64,000 bases of DNA from the NCBI GenBank assembly GCA_949752735.1, contig OX457039.1:47839218-47903217 (forward strand). The letters run 5' to 3'. Positions 22,495-34,253 of the stretch are shown in pieces (position 1 is the first letter of the stretch; each line of letters starts with the position of its first letter). Made by a program: the position numbers and the translations under genes. The notes beneath the pieces are model-generated. The model saw only the letters and a list, made by a program, of their open reading frames with translations, ran no database searches and was not told where the DNA came from. This DNA is from Lumbricus terrestris (Eukaryota > Annelida > Clitellata > Crassiclitellata > Lumbricidae).

Positions 22495-22665
22495 CCTCCT
22501 CCTCCTCGTCTTCGTCCTACTCCTCCTCCTCGCCTTCCTCCTCGTCTTCCTCCTCCGCCTCCTCCTCCTCGTCTTCCTCCTCCACCTCCTCGTTTTCTTC
22601 TTCTTCTTCTTCCTCCTCCTCCTCCTCCTCCTCGTCTTCCTCCTCCTCCTCCTCCTTCTCCTCGT
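22495..22665. repeat. (TCC)n / (TTC)n polypyrimidine tract
   Basis: About 170 bp of TCC/TTC/TCG triplets. The Ser-rich plus and Arg/Lys-rich minus frames are artefacts. Confidence 0.95.
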
Positions 22666-22689
22666 ATACGGAAGAGCCGTCTTCGTCAA

Positions 22690-22819
22690 TTAACTAATCG
22701 TCGCTATAGCAGGCAAAACAAACACATCAGACGAATGTTTGCTCAGCCTGTCTCTGCATTCGCCCTCGGGGACCTCACGGGGCCCGCTTTCATATAGGAC
22801 GATGCGACCAACTGAAGCC

Positions 22820-22850
<31 letters not shown>

Positions 22851-23918
22851 CGACCCGTCAACGCCACAAGATAGTTCCGGAGTAATTGCTAATGAAGAAC
22901 GGTAAACAGACGCGACACTTTGAAGTGCAGACCTGGTTACTGTACGACAGATTGACATATAAATCATAGCACATTCCTACATAGACCTAAACGCTCATGT
23001 ATATAGGCAACGGCCTATATTCTAGCATTCTACACAAGTAAACCTCTTGTAGGCTGCAATGAAGTAAAATATACCAACAAGCAAATACATGAATACAATG
23101 GTAGGCTACACTGCAGTAGTCTACATTATTTTTCTCGAACGAAAAAGATGAGTTTCGGACGTAGGCTAAGCCAAAAGCATAGGCCTACAATTGCACTAAC
23201 TCACAAAATTAAAAACATAAGGCCTGTGTAGCCTACACAATCATGTAGCCTATTCAATGACAGTAATTCAACATCAACTGTCTGTTTTAACATCAGCAAC
23301 ATGACTGATGGGTGCCAGCTCATGGCTGCCGCAGCTTTATTACATTATTATTATTACTAAGCTTTATTATAACGTCTGTATATTATTTTACGTCTCTGAC
23401 CTGTAACCTGGTGCAGTAGCCTATGTCACCTGGATTTGTCTTACTTTGAAATTAAAAGAATATACATTATATACTACTACTACTCATATTCACCTTTTGA
23501 CGTTTGGAATCGTGTAGGCTATATATAGCCTACTCTAGCCTACTTGATATGATTAACCGCAGCATGCAGTTCGTCAGGACTCAGGTTCGATGTTTGAAAT
23601 TTGAATTTAGTACACTGGTGGATGATCTCTTGTAATAAGTCGCTGTGTATACTGGCGAATAGAGAAATTCAAAGCTGTCAAGAGCGAACAGAGAGGACAG
23701 GGAACAGAAGAGTTTTTTTATGTGGCGTAATTTTTCAAGATTCCGCATAGACCATTTTTCGACGCTCCAAATTTTTATAGGTCTCTTCATAATCTCTGAA
23801 AGTTTGAAGGGCTGCTTTCAATTCCATGTCTGAAATTGTTTATCCCAATTTGAGTCATCATTCTTCTTCATCGACCGAGTTTGGTTTCTTGCAATATTTT
23901 AGTAGCTTATACATATAA

Positions 23919-23951
<33 letters not shown>

Positions 23952-24180
23952 GGCTATAAATAATAATATATAATTATGCTTTACGTTTTTTTAGAAAAAA
24001 ACCGGTCGTCATAACGCGACAGTTCGCAAGAGTAAGCTTATAGGCCTATACAGTGGATAAAACCTATACAGTGGATAAAACATATATATGAAAAACACAT
24101 TTGATCAGCATTCGTGTTATGATTCATGTAGTTCTTATTGTTCTTGCTGGTATACATATATATATAAGTTGAAATGGATG
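22690..24180. other. Noncoding region rich in TAGGCCTA words
   Basis: Includes a short GAC array (22827-22855), a TA run (23927-23952) and, at 24000-24160, a repeat shared with 30770-30905 (ataacgcgacagtt ... gtgttatgaa). Confidence 0.45.
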
Positions 24181-24580
24181 AGATCTGGAGCGCTGAGTGT
24201 ATAGCCAGCTCTTTGGAACGGACTCCCAACATACCCCCCTTCCCAAATTCAACCTCTCCTCCGCTTGCACTCTCTACTGCTTTCCATTCACGACTGAAAA
24301 TCGAACTCCTCAAGCTATCCTATCCAGATTCCAATCAGGTTCCATCACCCAACTAACTACCACAAGGTCCATCACCGACAACCACCGTAGCACCACGCTG
24401 TCTCCTCGGCTTGACCTCCTCGAATTTTGACCTGGCACCGGAACGAAAACGGCAGCTCTGGCTATTGCGGACTTGATTTGATATAGCGCCGGTGAATAAG
24501 CTGGTCTCCCCGACGTGGCTTTTGTGGGCGCTGAGAAATTCTCGAAGATTTACATTACATTTACATTACAACCACTAGCT
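24181..24580 (+). pseudogene. LINE 3' fragment (CR1/L2-like C-terminus and tail)
   Basis: The frame reads LWNGLP ... FHSRLK ... LSYP, matching the last residues of the LINE at 46635-47621 (LWNDLP, FHSKLK, NSYP). It is followed by the shared 3' UTR word ATAGCGCCGGTGAATAAGCTGG and a (TTACAT)n tail. The 5' end is truncated. Confidence 0.8.
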
Positions 24581-24637
24581 AATTGGTTATGTGGACAACA
24601 ATAGTCGTACAAATATTCGTACTCACGTGTGTACAGG

Positions 24638-24775
24638 TATTTAGTGTCGCGGTATCAAATGTCGCGGGATAACGTGTCGCCGGGATTAACTGTCGCCGGG
24701 ATTAAATGTCGCCGGGACTTAGTGTCCGGGATTAACTGTTGCGGTATTAAGTGTCGCGAGATTAAATGTCGTGCT
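24638..24775. repeat. Degenerate 15-17 bp tandem array (GGGATTAAnTGTCGC)
   Basis: About nine imperfect units of TTAAATGTCGCCGGGA type. The array lies inside a 310-bp segment flanked by identical 16-bp direct repeats CACGTGTGTACAGGTA (24624-24639, 24950-24965). Confidence 0.85.
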
Positions 24776-25214
24776 ACCCTTATTACAGAGTGAATAAATT
24801 GATAAGCTATTAAATAACCTTCCATCTCTCATTTTGAATAAGTTTGGTTGCGACTTAGGTTAGATTAAAATCCCTACTACCCATGCAGTATCCCGATCAT
24901 CCAGTGACTTTTGTGCCTCAAATTTCGTATTTATCTATGATCATCGAATCACGTGTGTACAGGTACAGGTAACTGTGCTTTTAGAGTTTAGTTAAGGTGT
25001 GTGCTTTTTAATTTCCATAGTTGTTTTGACTCATTATAACTTATGCCATGCAGGACCACTCTACGGCGACCTAACGGCCTTCATCATCATGGTATAACCG
25101 CCCCTGCAGGGGACTCACCTAGCGGGGTTGCAAGACCCCTTCCGGGTCCCCTGTGCAACCAAATGGAAACTACAGGCATCATTAGTTAAGTACTGCTTTA
25201 TCATATTTGTTAAC

Positions 25215-25220
25215 TTTATT
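25215..25220 (-). terminator. Candidate polyadenylation signal AATAAA
   Basis: TTTATT on the plus strand, about 90 nt after the stop codon of the gene at 25309-26310 on the minus strand. Confidence 0.4.
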
Positions 25221-25308
25221 TTCTTTGATGCTTGTTTTGATTTGTTCTTTTTCTTGGTTGCCAAATGAATGATTTGATTTGATTGTCATTTTCAGTTTTC
25301 TCTTTAGT

Positions 25309-26310
25309 CTAATTTTTATGGTCACTTTCACCTTCACCTTCACCTTCACCGCCACTAATGTCATAGTCTATTTCATAGACGTTTACTACTGGAGTTAAAA
25401 CTGCATTGCGTCGTTCGGACTTTGTATCATCTTCGTCACTGACTTTTATGCAGGCGACAATCAGTTCCCTCCCACTGTAGCAAATTCTGGAGTAATATTT
25501 GAAGTGGGGCAGCAAATCTGGTAGGATAATTTGGCTTAGCTGGAAGTCTTTATCCAGCACTATTATCTTCTCTTTACACACCGGACACGATGACTTGAAA
25601 CCAGTCGGGTATGTTTGCGCAACGACGTGTCTGTAGCCTAAAGCAATGAATTGATTAGGACTTAGACATTGTCTGTGCATTGATGCATGTTCCCTATCCT
25701 GTAGGTATATACCATGCATCATTGATTCATGTCTTGACGAGTCGTACATGCGTCTCACAACTCCCTCTTGTATGAGTAGCAATCTCTTTGTGCCTCGGCC
25801 ACAAACACTGACGACAATTTCATCATAATTGGTCAACTCGGCTTGGCATATTGTCATGTCTTCGTATTCAATAGGCAGAACAAACTTCTGAACTACAGCG
25901 CCATCTTTGTTGCACATTTTCAGAGTGGTACTCCGAAATAAAGGACTTTCTGCAAGAAGCACTTTGCCACCATGATTCACGGATATAGACGACACATTCG
26001 GCAATTCAATCCATCTGCTGAGTTTAAGCTTGTTGCTCAAAGTCCAGATCCAGTCGTAAGCAACAATGAATAAAGAGTTAAACTCTGAACCAGCGGCAAT
26101 TGTCACAACTTGCCCGATCTCTGGTGGAAGGGCAGTGTATGAGCGGCGCTTAAATTCGTTGGAATCGTCGAAGCCTTTCGCGCGGTAGAAGAAGACTAAG
26201 AACTTGTTTGTGGCCACACAGATTGTTTTGTTCCATCCGACCACCCCCTTTATGTGCTCAAAATCAAAACCGTCAAGTGTCGCTTTAAGCCGCAGTGAAA
26301 CCAAGTTCAT
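25309..26310 (-). CDS. Intronless 333-residue protein of unknown function, beta-propeller-like
   Basis: ATG at 26310, TAG at 25309-25311. It is the longest closed non-repeat frame in the window, with balanced composition and no simple repeats except a C-terminal GEGEGE stretch from (GGTGAA)n. I do not recognise the family. The chain alternates short hydrophobic strands and turns (for example KTICVATNKFLVFFYR, SLFIVAYDWIWTL, IVVSVCGRGTKRLLLI) at roughly blade-like spacing, suggesting a WD/NHL-type propeller or similar beta fold. A single CPVC pair lies near residue 250 in SSCPVCKEK. No signal peptide or membrane segment. No introns, so it may be a retrogene or lineage-specific gene. It has no neighbouring genes in the window, only a possible AATAAA downstream. 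Confidence 0.75.
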   Translation of the reverse strand: MNLVSLRLKATLDGFDFEHIKGVVGWNKTICVATNKFLVFFYRAKGFDDSNEFKRRSYTALPPEIGQVVTIAAGSEFNSLFIVAYDWIWTLSNKLKLSRWIELPNVSSISVNHGGKVLLAESPLFRSTTLKMCNKDGAVVQKFVLPIEYEDMTICQAELTNYDEIVVSVCGRGTKRLLLIQEGVVRRMYDSSRHESMMHGIYLQDREHASMHRQCLSPNQFIALGYRHVVAQTYPTGFKSSCPVCKEKIIVLDKDFQLSQIILPDLLPHFKYYSRICYSGRELIVACIKVSDEDDTKSERRNAVLTPVVNVYEIDYDISGGEGEGEGESDHKN

Positions 26311-26768
26311 TTCTACAATAATTATATATAGGCCTAGTTACATATGTTAAGTTTATTTTTCAGGTGCATATGAAAATGTAAGACCTAACTGATGAGTATA
26401 ATTTATTCAAAGACTAACGCCATGTGCCGCTCACGGATTCTGATTTCTGAACCACACATCGGTTACACGGACGAATAAACCAATCGGGACTAAATGAAAA
26501 TTATAGCCTATACAAGAAAGTAGTCTACCTCTGTCGTAATGGACATGGGACGAATAGGTGCCATATACATAGAATAGATGCCTACTTATATAGTCGAAGT
26601 AGGCCTACCATATGATGACCGCCACTGTTCATACTCTGACGGTGCCGGTCTCAAGTCTCAACGACGGAGGAGGGCGCCACTTTTTTTTTATCACAGCGTC
26701 GTTAAGATGAAACTACTACTATAGGCTTTGGCTATAATGACTTATTAGTCTATGCTGCTAAAAAAAAC
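26311..26768. other. Upstream noncoding region with a short repeat
   Basis: 26625-26740 matches 56808-56910 loosely (ctcatactct..cggtgccggtctcaag / ..agcagtgccaatctcaag; ggaggagggcg), an unclassified interspersed repeat. No TATA box was identified for the gene at 25309. Confidence 0.4.
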
Positions 26769-26978
26769 TATAGCGCCCCTTCAAGCTCTCTCTGCTCACA
26801 GGCGCTCTCGACTACAGATCGGACACTGCATCTGTATTTCACGCCGAAGCACACAAGCAATTGCAAGTGAAGTGCTTGCTCAAGGTCCATACGTGGCGGC
26901 TTGAGGAGGATTCGAACCTGGTACTCCACGGCTCCAAGGCACAGAAAAACAGCCACCACTACTCCACCGCTCCCCGCA
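26769..26978 (-). mobile_element. SINE family A copy
   Basis: Antisense copy: tail TATAGCGCCCCTTCAAG, core, B box and A-box end (ccaccactactccacc). Overlapping short frames are SINE sequence. Confidence 0.9.
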
Positions 26979-27257
26979 AATAATTATAATGCTGCATACA
27001 TTAGAATAGAGGCGTCGTCCAACAGGTGCGATAAAAATCATGTCCTGCATCGATCGATCTACCGCAATTTTAGCAAAGACTGAAATTGGTAGGCCTATTC
27101 TGTTTACCCTCACCTGCACGAGGAGTGTCTATGCCAGGGTCAAGTTGTTCTGATACGGTTATCACCACAGTCTCACAGTCCGGTTGAGACTTCGAAGCCA
27201 TTGTTTTTTTACGGAGCTCTGTCACAGCACTATCTTAAAAAGTAAAATAGCCTATAG

Positions 27258-28153
27258 CAGGGGTCTCAAACACGCGGCCCGCGGGCCGCATGCGGCCCGC
27301 GAAACCGATCAATGCGGCCCGCGAACAGCTACCTGTTTTTTTATTTTTCAAGTAAAGAAATCGGTTTAACAGAATTTTGCAGTTCTTTTACGATTTGAGC
27401 CAAGGTTTAAACTGCTTTCTACTCCTTTTGCTGTGTACATAGATTTCACAACAGCAGATATAGGCAAATGCAGATGGGGTTAAGATTTAGTGGACCTTCA
27501 GTGCGATGCAGCGCCAAAGCAGAAGTACAGGAGTAGGCTACAGCGAAGTTTGTGTGCCGGTGTCGCAAAATAGAGTATCCTGTAATAGTCGAATCCCAAG
27601 ATGACGAGAAGTTGAAAAATGTCACTTCCGCGTATTTTTTGTTTTACAAATTAATTTCCATTTGCTTTGTTTTCAACAATGACACTAACAGGTATATTTA
27701 TTCCTTTTGGGGTTTTGGTTTAGAACAATTAGAAAATTTAGAATACTCAAGAACGCTCAGAGTCTCTAAATTTTCGAGTTGCCTTGCTCTGAACTTTGCT
27801 TAGGATAGATATTTAAAACAATTAGAGTCAATTAATTTTTAATTTTGACTACAGCATAAATTTTTCAATTATAGCGCCCACGGATTTTTAAATAATTGGG
27901 ATAGAATGGTTTTCAAGTTTGTTTGTATATACAGTAGTACTAGTATTATAATGGTTACCTGTACACTCAAAATATAATATTATGTGAATTTTACAAGGTT
28001 ATATTATCATTACAGTAGGCCTACTCTATGATGCAATGACAAATAACTAATTCTATAGTTTCACAAGAACGATTATATTTTTATGTTGCGGCCCGCGAGT
28101 CATTACAAATTTTCAAATGCGGCCCACATGCTGACTTGAGTTTGAGACCCCTG
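27258..28153. mobile_element. hAT-like nonautonomous element, CAGGGGTCTCAAAC termini
   Basis: Inverted termini CAGGGGTCTCAAAC / GTTTGAGACCCCTG shape followed by GCGGCCCGC repeats. A perfect 8-bp duplication GCCTATAG lies at 27250-27257 and 28154-28161. 896 bp including the nested fragment at 27556-27914. No transposase frame. Confidence 0.92.
27556..27914. mobile_element. Fragment of the GTGTCACGAAATAGAGTAT MITE, nested
   Basis: Starts CCGGTGTCGCAAAATAGAGT and follows the 12.5 kb and 33.5 kb copies for 350 bp, ending at GGGATAGAATGGTTTT without its right terminus. Confidence 0.8.
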
Positions 28154-28162
28154 GCCTATAGG

Positions 28163-29326
28163 CATGGGCGCCCGCACATAGGGGCAAGGGGGGCACTTGC
28201 CCCCCCTGGAAAATTGGAAAACCTATGTTTTTAACTACCCCTTTTGGGTTTTTAACAAATTTCTTTGCATGAATGCACCAATGATACGAATGATACAGAC
28301 AGTGAAAGTCAGAAATCTACATTTAGAGATCTCTATAGAAATAAACATGCTGTTATAACTTTCTGCCTTGCATGTTCAAGCTCTTTCTAGAAACTGTAAT
28401 GACCATTGGCCTTCAACTCTCCTGCGGGCACCCATGCAAACAGCAGGTTTATCGATTATGGCCTACTTGAGTGGAATCTAGCTGTAGTGCAAATAATCAC
28501 AACTGCAAAACAATTAAATACTAATGCAAAAATTTCAAAATTCCTCAAAGTACACTGAAATTACATCAGGGGGATCTACACTGAAATTACATCAGGAGGA
28601 TCTGCTTATTCACCAGCAATTAGGCTAATTGTAATTATACAAACCAAGTCTGCTATGAGCCATGCAGGCTGCATTTTGTCCATTTTGCAAGCTGCCAGTA
28701 CAGAATCCAGGGAGGTCAAACTGTAGATAAACTTGGATAAGGGGCTCTGATTCTCGTGCCTCGGGATTTAGCCTACACCCAAATCTGACAAAGAGATCTG
28801 TTCGAAATAATTGATACCCACACTCATCTGATCCGCAGATCCTCCACCTTCCTAAACGACACCAGCATTAACAGTTACTCTGACCCTCTGGCTACCAGAC
28901 TCGGACCTCTTTCTGACTACACTTCGGAATAAGCTTCTGACTCGATGCAGCACATGTGAAAAAGATGGTGCCCTTTGAATGACTTTAGAGTGGCGCTTTA
29001 GAAGCAGCTAGAGGAAAACTGACACCTATTTTTCATTCATTTATTCATTCGTTCATTCTATGGACGTCTATAGCGCACCTTTAGGAATTACTACGTTTTA
29101 ACATATACTTTTTGATTTTTAACAAATTTCTAAGGAAACTATTCGTATTAAAAATTATATACAAAATGAAACTGAGAAATTTGCATAAGAAACCTCTTTG
29201 AAAAATACCCGTAACCTATTCTTAATTTCCAGCTTTGCATTTTTCAAGCTCCTGCTACTAAAAAATTTAACCGTGACTATCGCAAAAATTTTGCCCCCCC
29301 TGCAAAAATTTCTGCGGGCGCCCATG
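28163..29326. mobile_element. hAT-like element with CATGGGCGCCCGCA termini
   Basis: Inverted termini CATGGGCGCCCGCA / TGCGGGCGCCCATG. 8-bp duplication CCTATAGG at 28155-28162 and 29327-29334. It abuts the element ending at 28153, and both use the same GCCTATAGG site. No transposase recognised. Internally a 26-bp unit (acactgaaattacatcagg) is tandemly duplicated near 28551-28603, and a SINE-tail-like TATAGCGCACC lies near 29070. Confidence 0.85.
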
Positions 29327-29426
29327 CCTATAGGCCTACTGCAGTTAGTTACTCTAAACAAAAACTTCAAAATATGAGTTATTCTCGCACGAACACGGAT
29401 GATTCTTAGAGTGACTAGCGTGACAA

Positions 29427-29640
29427 CAGTGGCGGCGCCAGGATTTCAGTTTCGGGGGGGCTGAAGCCTCGCGGCGAAAATTTCCCATTTTCATCCGTCA
29501 AAATTTCTTACGACCTTTTTTTCGTTGTCAGCCGAAAATTTGGATATTTTAATGTAAAAAATTCGGATGGCCCTTTTTTAGGGGGGCTGAGCCTCTTGTA
29601 GGGAGGGCTTAGCCCCCCAACCCCCCTAGCGCCGCCACTG
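29427..29640. mobile_element. hAT-like MITE, CAGTGGCGGCGCCAG family
   Basis: 214 bp, inverted termini CAGTGGCGGCGCCAG / CTAGCGCCGCCACTG. Perfect 8-bp duplication CGTGACAA at 29419-29426 and 29641-29648. Confidence 0.93.
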
Positions 29641-29648
29641 CGTGACAA

Positions 29649-30250
29649 GTAGGAAGCCCGCACGCATGCCCCATCCTGAGACATTGAATGCATTGTAAGC
29701 CTACACATTCGCGTTTCTGCTTAACAGAAAACTGATTTTTTTTTAAACGATGCGTTGATTGATCACACTCGTTCTTCAGATTGAATTTGCGTATGCCTAT
29801 ATTTACCTGGTTAAAGGCGAAGAAACTGATTTCACAAAACAATTTTACCAATCTGTAACTTCTGAAAGTCTACGCAAACGTCACCAATAATATTAGCCAC
29901 AAAAGTCCACTGGTGTGTGAGCTGAAACATTGGTCAAATTGTATCTACGACACTTGAAATGCACAAGAGGCTAATCAGATTGATCCTTAGACTCTATTGC
30001 GGCGTTAGTGCCCTTCAATGTTGATAGTAGCATAGCGACCAGCAAATCTCTCCTTTTCATCTTGCAATAGCCTACACATCATGCTATGCTAGAAACCTCA
30101 TTGATAGAACTCTATTTTCTAAAATGTGGCACGAATATAAACATTATTTAGATTAGAAATAGATCTAACCTTCAATTAGATCTGTAGAGTAGCCTATTCG
30201 TATCATGGAGCTGCTGATTACCTTAAATAGTGATGTGGCGCTATGATATA
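29649..30250. other. Unassigned noncoding region
   Basis: No gene or further repeat recognised. Confidence 0.4.
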
Positions 30251-30573
30251 CAGTAGCGGCGCCAGGGGGGCTAAGCCCCCTAAAGGGCCATCTATTTGTT
30301 CCCATGTAAAAATGAAATATTTGCATGTTTAGCCCCCTTAAAAACTTAAACGCAAACGCATGCACGAGAGTTGTCAGAAACCTATCCGGATGAAACAGGA
30401 CCATTTCCCAAGAATTCGATCAAATGACTATAAAAAAGGTCGTCAGATTTTTTGACGGCCAAAATGGGGAAATTTTCGTGAGGTTTTGGCCGAATGACTA
30501 AAAAAAGAAGGTCGTCAGAAATTTCCTCCCGCAGATTCAGCCCCCCAAAACTGAAATCCTGGCGCCGCCACTG
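30251..30573. mobile_element. CAGTGGCGGCG-family MITE, longer variant
   Basis: Inverted termini CAGTAGCGGCGCCAG / CTGGCGCCGCCACTG, 323 bp, with internal homology to the other copies. The target duplication has eroded. Confidence 0.85.
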
Positions 30574-32130
30574 GCTAACTGTCCGTTGATATTGGGTAAT
30601 GAATTCGCCATTGCCTCAGCAAAAGTGGCACTAAGCGTGCACCAAAGCCGCAAAGCGTCACAGTCACCTCTTTATCCGGTGAATCTGGACAACGTCATGC
30701 GCTGGCATGCAGCTGATTGAGAAGTTTTCGTAAAGAGGCTCACTTCCATAGGATAATAATAATAATAATAATATTCGTTTTATTGAAAAACCAGTCGACA
30801 TAACGCGACAGTTAACAAGCACAGAGGAGCAGCGAATAAAGTCTAGTAAACGTTTTTATACAGCATCCGTGTTATGAAATTGTTATTGTTTTTATTGTTT
30901 TTATTGGTAAGTTCGAATAGGATAGCCTACCATCGTATACCACTGCCTGTGTTTATGGTACAAGGGCTTTATCATTGATCTACATGTAGGGCTATATGGT
31001 TGTGTCTCTAGGGTTACCCAGAACTTTTAGCGACAAATGAGAAATGACCATGTGAACATTATTTTTAAAAAAACGCTAACTATTCCTACGTGGCAAGAAT
31101 TTCTCTCATCGATTGTTTGATTCGCCACTTGCTACAGTTACTTCATTTTTGATTGACGTGTGCCATCTAGCGAATGAAAACGACGCTTTTCAGTCATCGG
31201 TCGGTAGACCAACTTCTTTGACGTTAGAAGCACCACCTTACGAATAAATTGTGAACAAATTGAAATACCTTGCAATTCAACGTGACGGCAACTTTTTGAG
31301 TTCAGGCGTCGTCAAGCTTCTTACAATTATAGTGGTCTTGCAACTCAATACCTCAGCGAATTCGTCGCTATCCAGCCATCTTACTATACTCCATTACTGT
31401 ATATTGTGTGCATCAGAATGCTATCAGGATGGGTAAATATATGTTACGTTGCACTCACTTTAAATTGACCCGTAAGGCTATTTTCTATTAGAATTACATG
31501 GGTCATTGGAAGCTTGTTCGCATTGGTTAAATTTTTGATAATATTATTGTTTAATCTACTCTAATCACTCATTTAGATAGGCCTATTGTCAACAGGAATA
31601 TGATCTATTATAGGCCCCTACTCTACTAGATATGATTAGAGCCAGATCTGTTGTTTGTCCCAATGCTCCACAATTCCACATGCGTTGTCCCAATGCAGGA
31701 CGTCATGGCCTGGATTGGGACACATTTTTTCACAAAGGAAAATTCTAAAAATTTTGGCTTTATTCTTGTGATAAAATTACAATAAAATCATTTTCGGTTC
31801 ATGAAACGTTGCTGTTTCGGACTATATCAACAATATACATCTACTACAACTAACACAGATTATATGCCTTAAAATGTAAAAATTGTCCCAATGCATGACA
31901 TTCTCCCCCTATAATTAATTATTGACATTATAATAATAATTAGATCGATGATCATATTAATAGCCCACTGCAGTCTACAGATCAACAAACGGAAATACTC
32001 TTTAAGAGGCATGTAGGCCTACAGCAGAGTGAGTATATGCAATTGGCTTTATGAAAAATATACTTACTTACTAACTTTCTAAGTTTCTATGCAGGGTTTA
32101 GTTGTCTGGTCAAAAAATTTATCCTTTACC
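30574..32130. other. Noncoding region, decayed repeats
   Basis: 30755-30905 is a repeat with an (AAT)n edge shared with 24.0 and 56.6 kb, probably an antisense LINE 3' end. 31650-31900 has three TTGTCCCAATGC words. No exon supported. Confidence 0.4.
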
Positions 32131-32138
32131 ATTGTCAC

Positions 32139-32494
32139 CATCGGCGCCGTCGTCGTCGTCGTCGTCGTCGTAATCATCACTATCGTTGTCGTTATTGTCG
32201 TCATCATAAAACTCCTCCTCCTCCTCCTCCTCCTCATCATCATCATCATCATTACCCCATTGTCATCGTTGTCGTCATTGGCATCGTCATCGCCACCGCC
32301 ATCGCCGCCGCCACCGGCCCTATCACAACCACCACCACCACCACCACCACCACCACCACCACCACCACCACCACCACCACCACCACCACCACCACCACCA
32401 CCACCACCACCACCACCACCACCACCACCACCACCACCACCACCACCACCACCACCACAACAACCCACTACCAACAACAACAACCCACCACCAA

Positions 32495-32526
<32 letters not shown>

Positions 32527-32535
32527 GCAACACTT
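32139..32535. repeat. Compound trinucleotide block (GTC, CTC, ATC, CAC, CAA)
   Basis: A run of triplet arrays, the longest being about 135 bp of CAC at 32323-32457 followed by CAA. Poly-Pro, poly-Val and poly-Gly frames are artefacts. Confidence 0.97.
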
Positions 32536-33497
32536 GAACTGTCTCGTATTTCTCGGACCTTGTGTTTAGGTCTCGCAGTTTTCTGCCTTGCATACAAGTC
32601 TTGACAATATCGCACTTGGCTAATTGTTTTTTGCGGTTCGGCCGTTTGGCACAAATTTCTCCAGATATGCGATCTCGCTCTGAACATTTCTAGAGGTAGG
32701 CCTAACAAATTAATTAGGCTACCGGTACTGCAGCATTTAGAAAACGCAGTAAATGTCTGCAGATGATAAAGTAATGAGAAAGAAGGTATCGTATTGACGA
32801 TGACGTTTATTTGCTGTGTAGGGGCAATGGTATTAGCGGTTCTACATAATTCGGGCGTTTTCTCTTTCTCTAGATTTGCGTATTTACGCGAGATTCTCTA
32901 TTTATACTTCCTGGAATGTACTGCCAATTTCGGTCTTCGGCGTCATTACAGGCCTGTGAAGCATCAGCAGCAGCGGCAGCAGCGGCAGCAGCAGCAGCAG
33001 TGGCAGCAGCAGCCGCATTATCAGCAGATGTCCAAATGCGAAGACGACAACGACGACAAGAACTTTGCAGACGACGTGAAGCAAAACATGTCAACCGCTG
33101 TGGCTCAGTGACGCAGCGAGTGCGTCACAACCGACGTCACGAGGTGCACCCGCCCTCCTTCCATCCATCCACCCTACGGTTCTTTTCTCTTCCCTCCTCT
33201 GTTCTGATGACGAGGTGTTCCATCGAAATGTCGGTATGACATTAGTACATAATCTAATACAGGTCTACCCCAGATACCGGAAAATAGAAGCGCGTGGTTA
33301 AAAATAGCCCAGCTGGCTCAGTCGTCTCTGGCGTCCGCGCATCTCCTGCGCCATAGATACAAGCGAACGCTGAGCTGCCGCCACCTGGTAGTGAGTCGTG
33401 TTGTTGCAGACCGCCTCTGTCGGCTGTCATTCCAACGACGACGTGTCTACATTATAGCATACAGCCTGTAGGCTGCCTAACTGTAGGACTTAGAGGC
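32536..33497. other. Unassigned region with a CAG tract
   Basis: CAG-rich sequence at 32966-33015. The Gln-rich plus frame (32794-33111) has no recognisable domain. Not supported as a gene. Confidence 0.35.
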
Positions 33498-33676
33498 GCT
33501 GGTGTCACGAAGTAGAGCATCCCCAGATGAAGAGAAGTTGAAATAAGTCACATCCCCGAATGTGCTAGTTTTTGCAAATTAACCTCCATTTGCTTTTACA
33601 AACAGTGCCACTAACAGATATGTGTTTATTCATGCTAGCTAACTTTGTTTGCTTTTCCTTTTAGAGCACTTAGAAC

Positions 33677-33874
33677 CAGGGCTGTTTCTAAGAAATTTTT
33701 AGAACTGCACAACTCCTTCTTTTCTTTCCCATCATCCATGGTAAATTACTTCCAATCGAAGGACAATGACCTTTTTTGCTAGTTTTAACTGTAAGCTACA
33801 GAAGTGTTTCTACAACTGCACAAATCCATGTAGAACTTCACATTTTGTGTACAACTGCACGTTAAAAAGCCCTG
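33677..33874. mobile_element. 198-bp hAT-like MITE, copy 2 (nested)
   Basis: Termini CAGGGCTGTTTCTAAG / TTAAAAAGCCCTG. Perfect 8-bp duplication CTTAGAAC on both sides (33669-33676, 33875-33882). Sequence twin of 16969-17166. Confidence 0.93.
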
Positions 33875-33906
33875 CTTAGAACATTTAGAACACTCTAGAC
33901 CTAGAA

Positions 33907-34253
33907 CAGTGCTGTCCAACCTTTTTTGACACCGCGGGCCACGAAATAACTTTTCTTGAAACCGAGGGCAGCACCGGTGAACTCAAAGGCAACAACTACA
34001 TCATGTATGATAAAATGTAAATTTTTAAGCTGTATCGAAATTTACTAAGAACAAATTAATCATGGCGGATGCATCGTGGAGACATGATTTTATTTTCCCA
34101 TTGCCAAATAACATAGCAACTTGTAGCCACTAGCCATTATTTGGTCTGCGATTTGTTTTTCTTCATTTTCGAAAATTAATTTTTAAAAATTCAGTAGCTT
34201 AGGCGGGCCACTTAAAACCATGCGGTCCGCGATCCACAGGTTGGACAGCACTG
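33907..34253. mobile_element. hAT-like MITE, CAGTGCTGTCCAACC termini (nested)
   Basis: 347 bp with 15-bp perfect inverted termini CAGTGCTGTCCAACC / GGTTGGACAGCACTG. Flanks ACCTAGAA and CTCTAGAA agree at 6 of 8 positions. Internal GCGGGCCAC words near both ends. Confidence 0.9.

Noticed and set aside
29155..29851. Minus-strand frames of 66-80 codons
   Set aside because: They span MITE boundaries at 29326, 29427 and 29640.
32079..32708. Poly-Gly, poly-Pro and poly-Val frames
   Set aside because: CAC/CAA triplet array.
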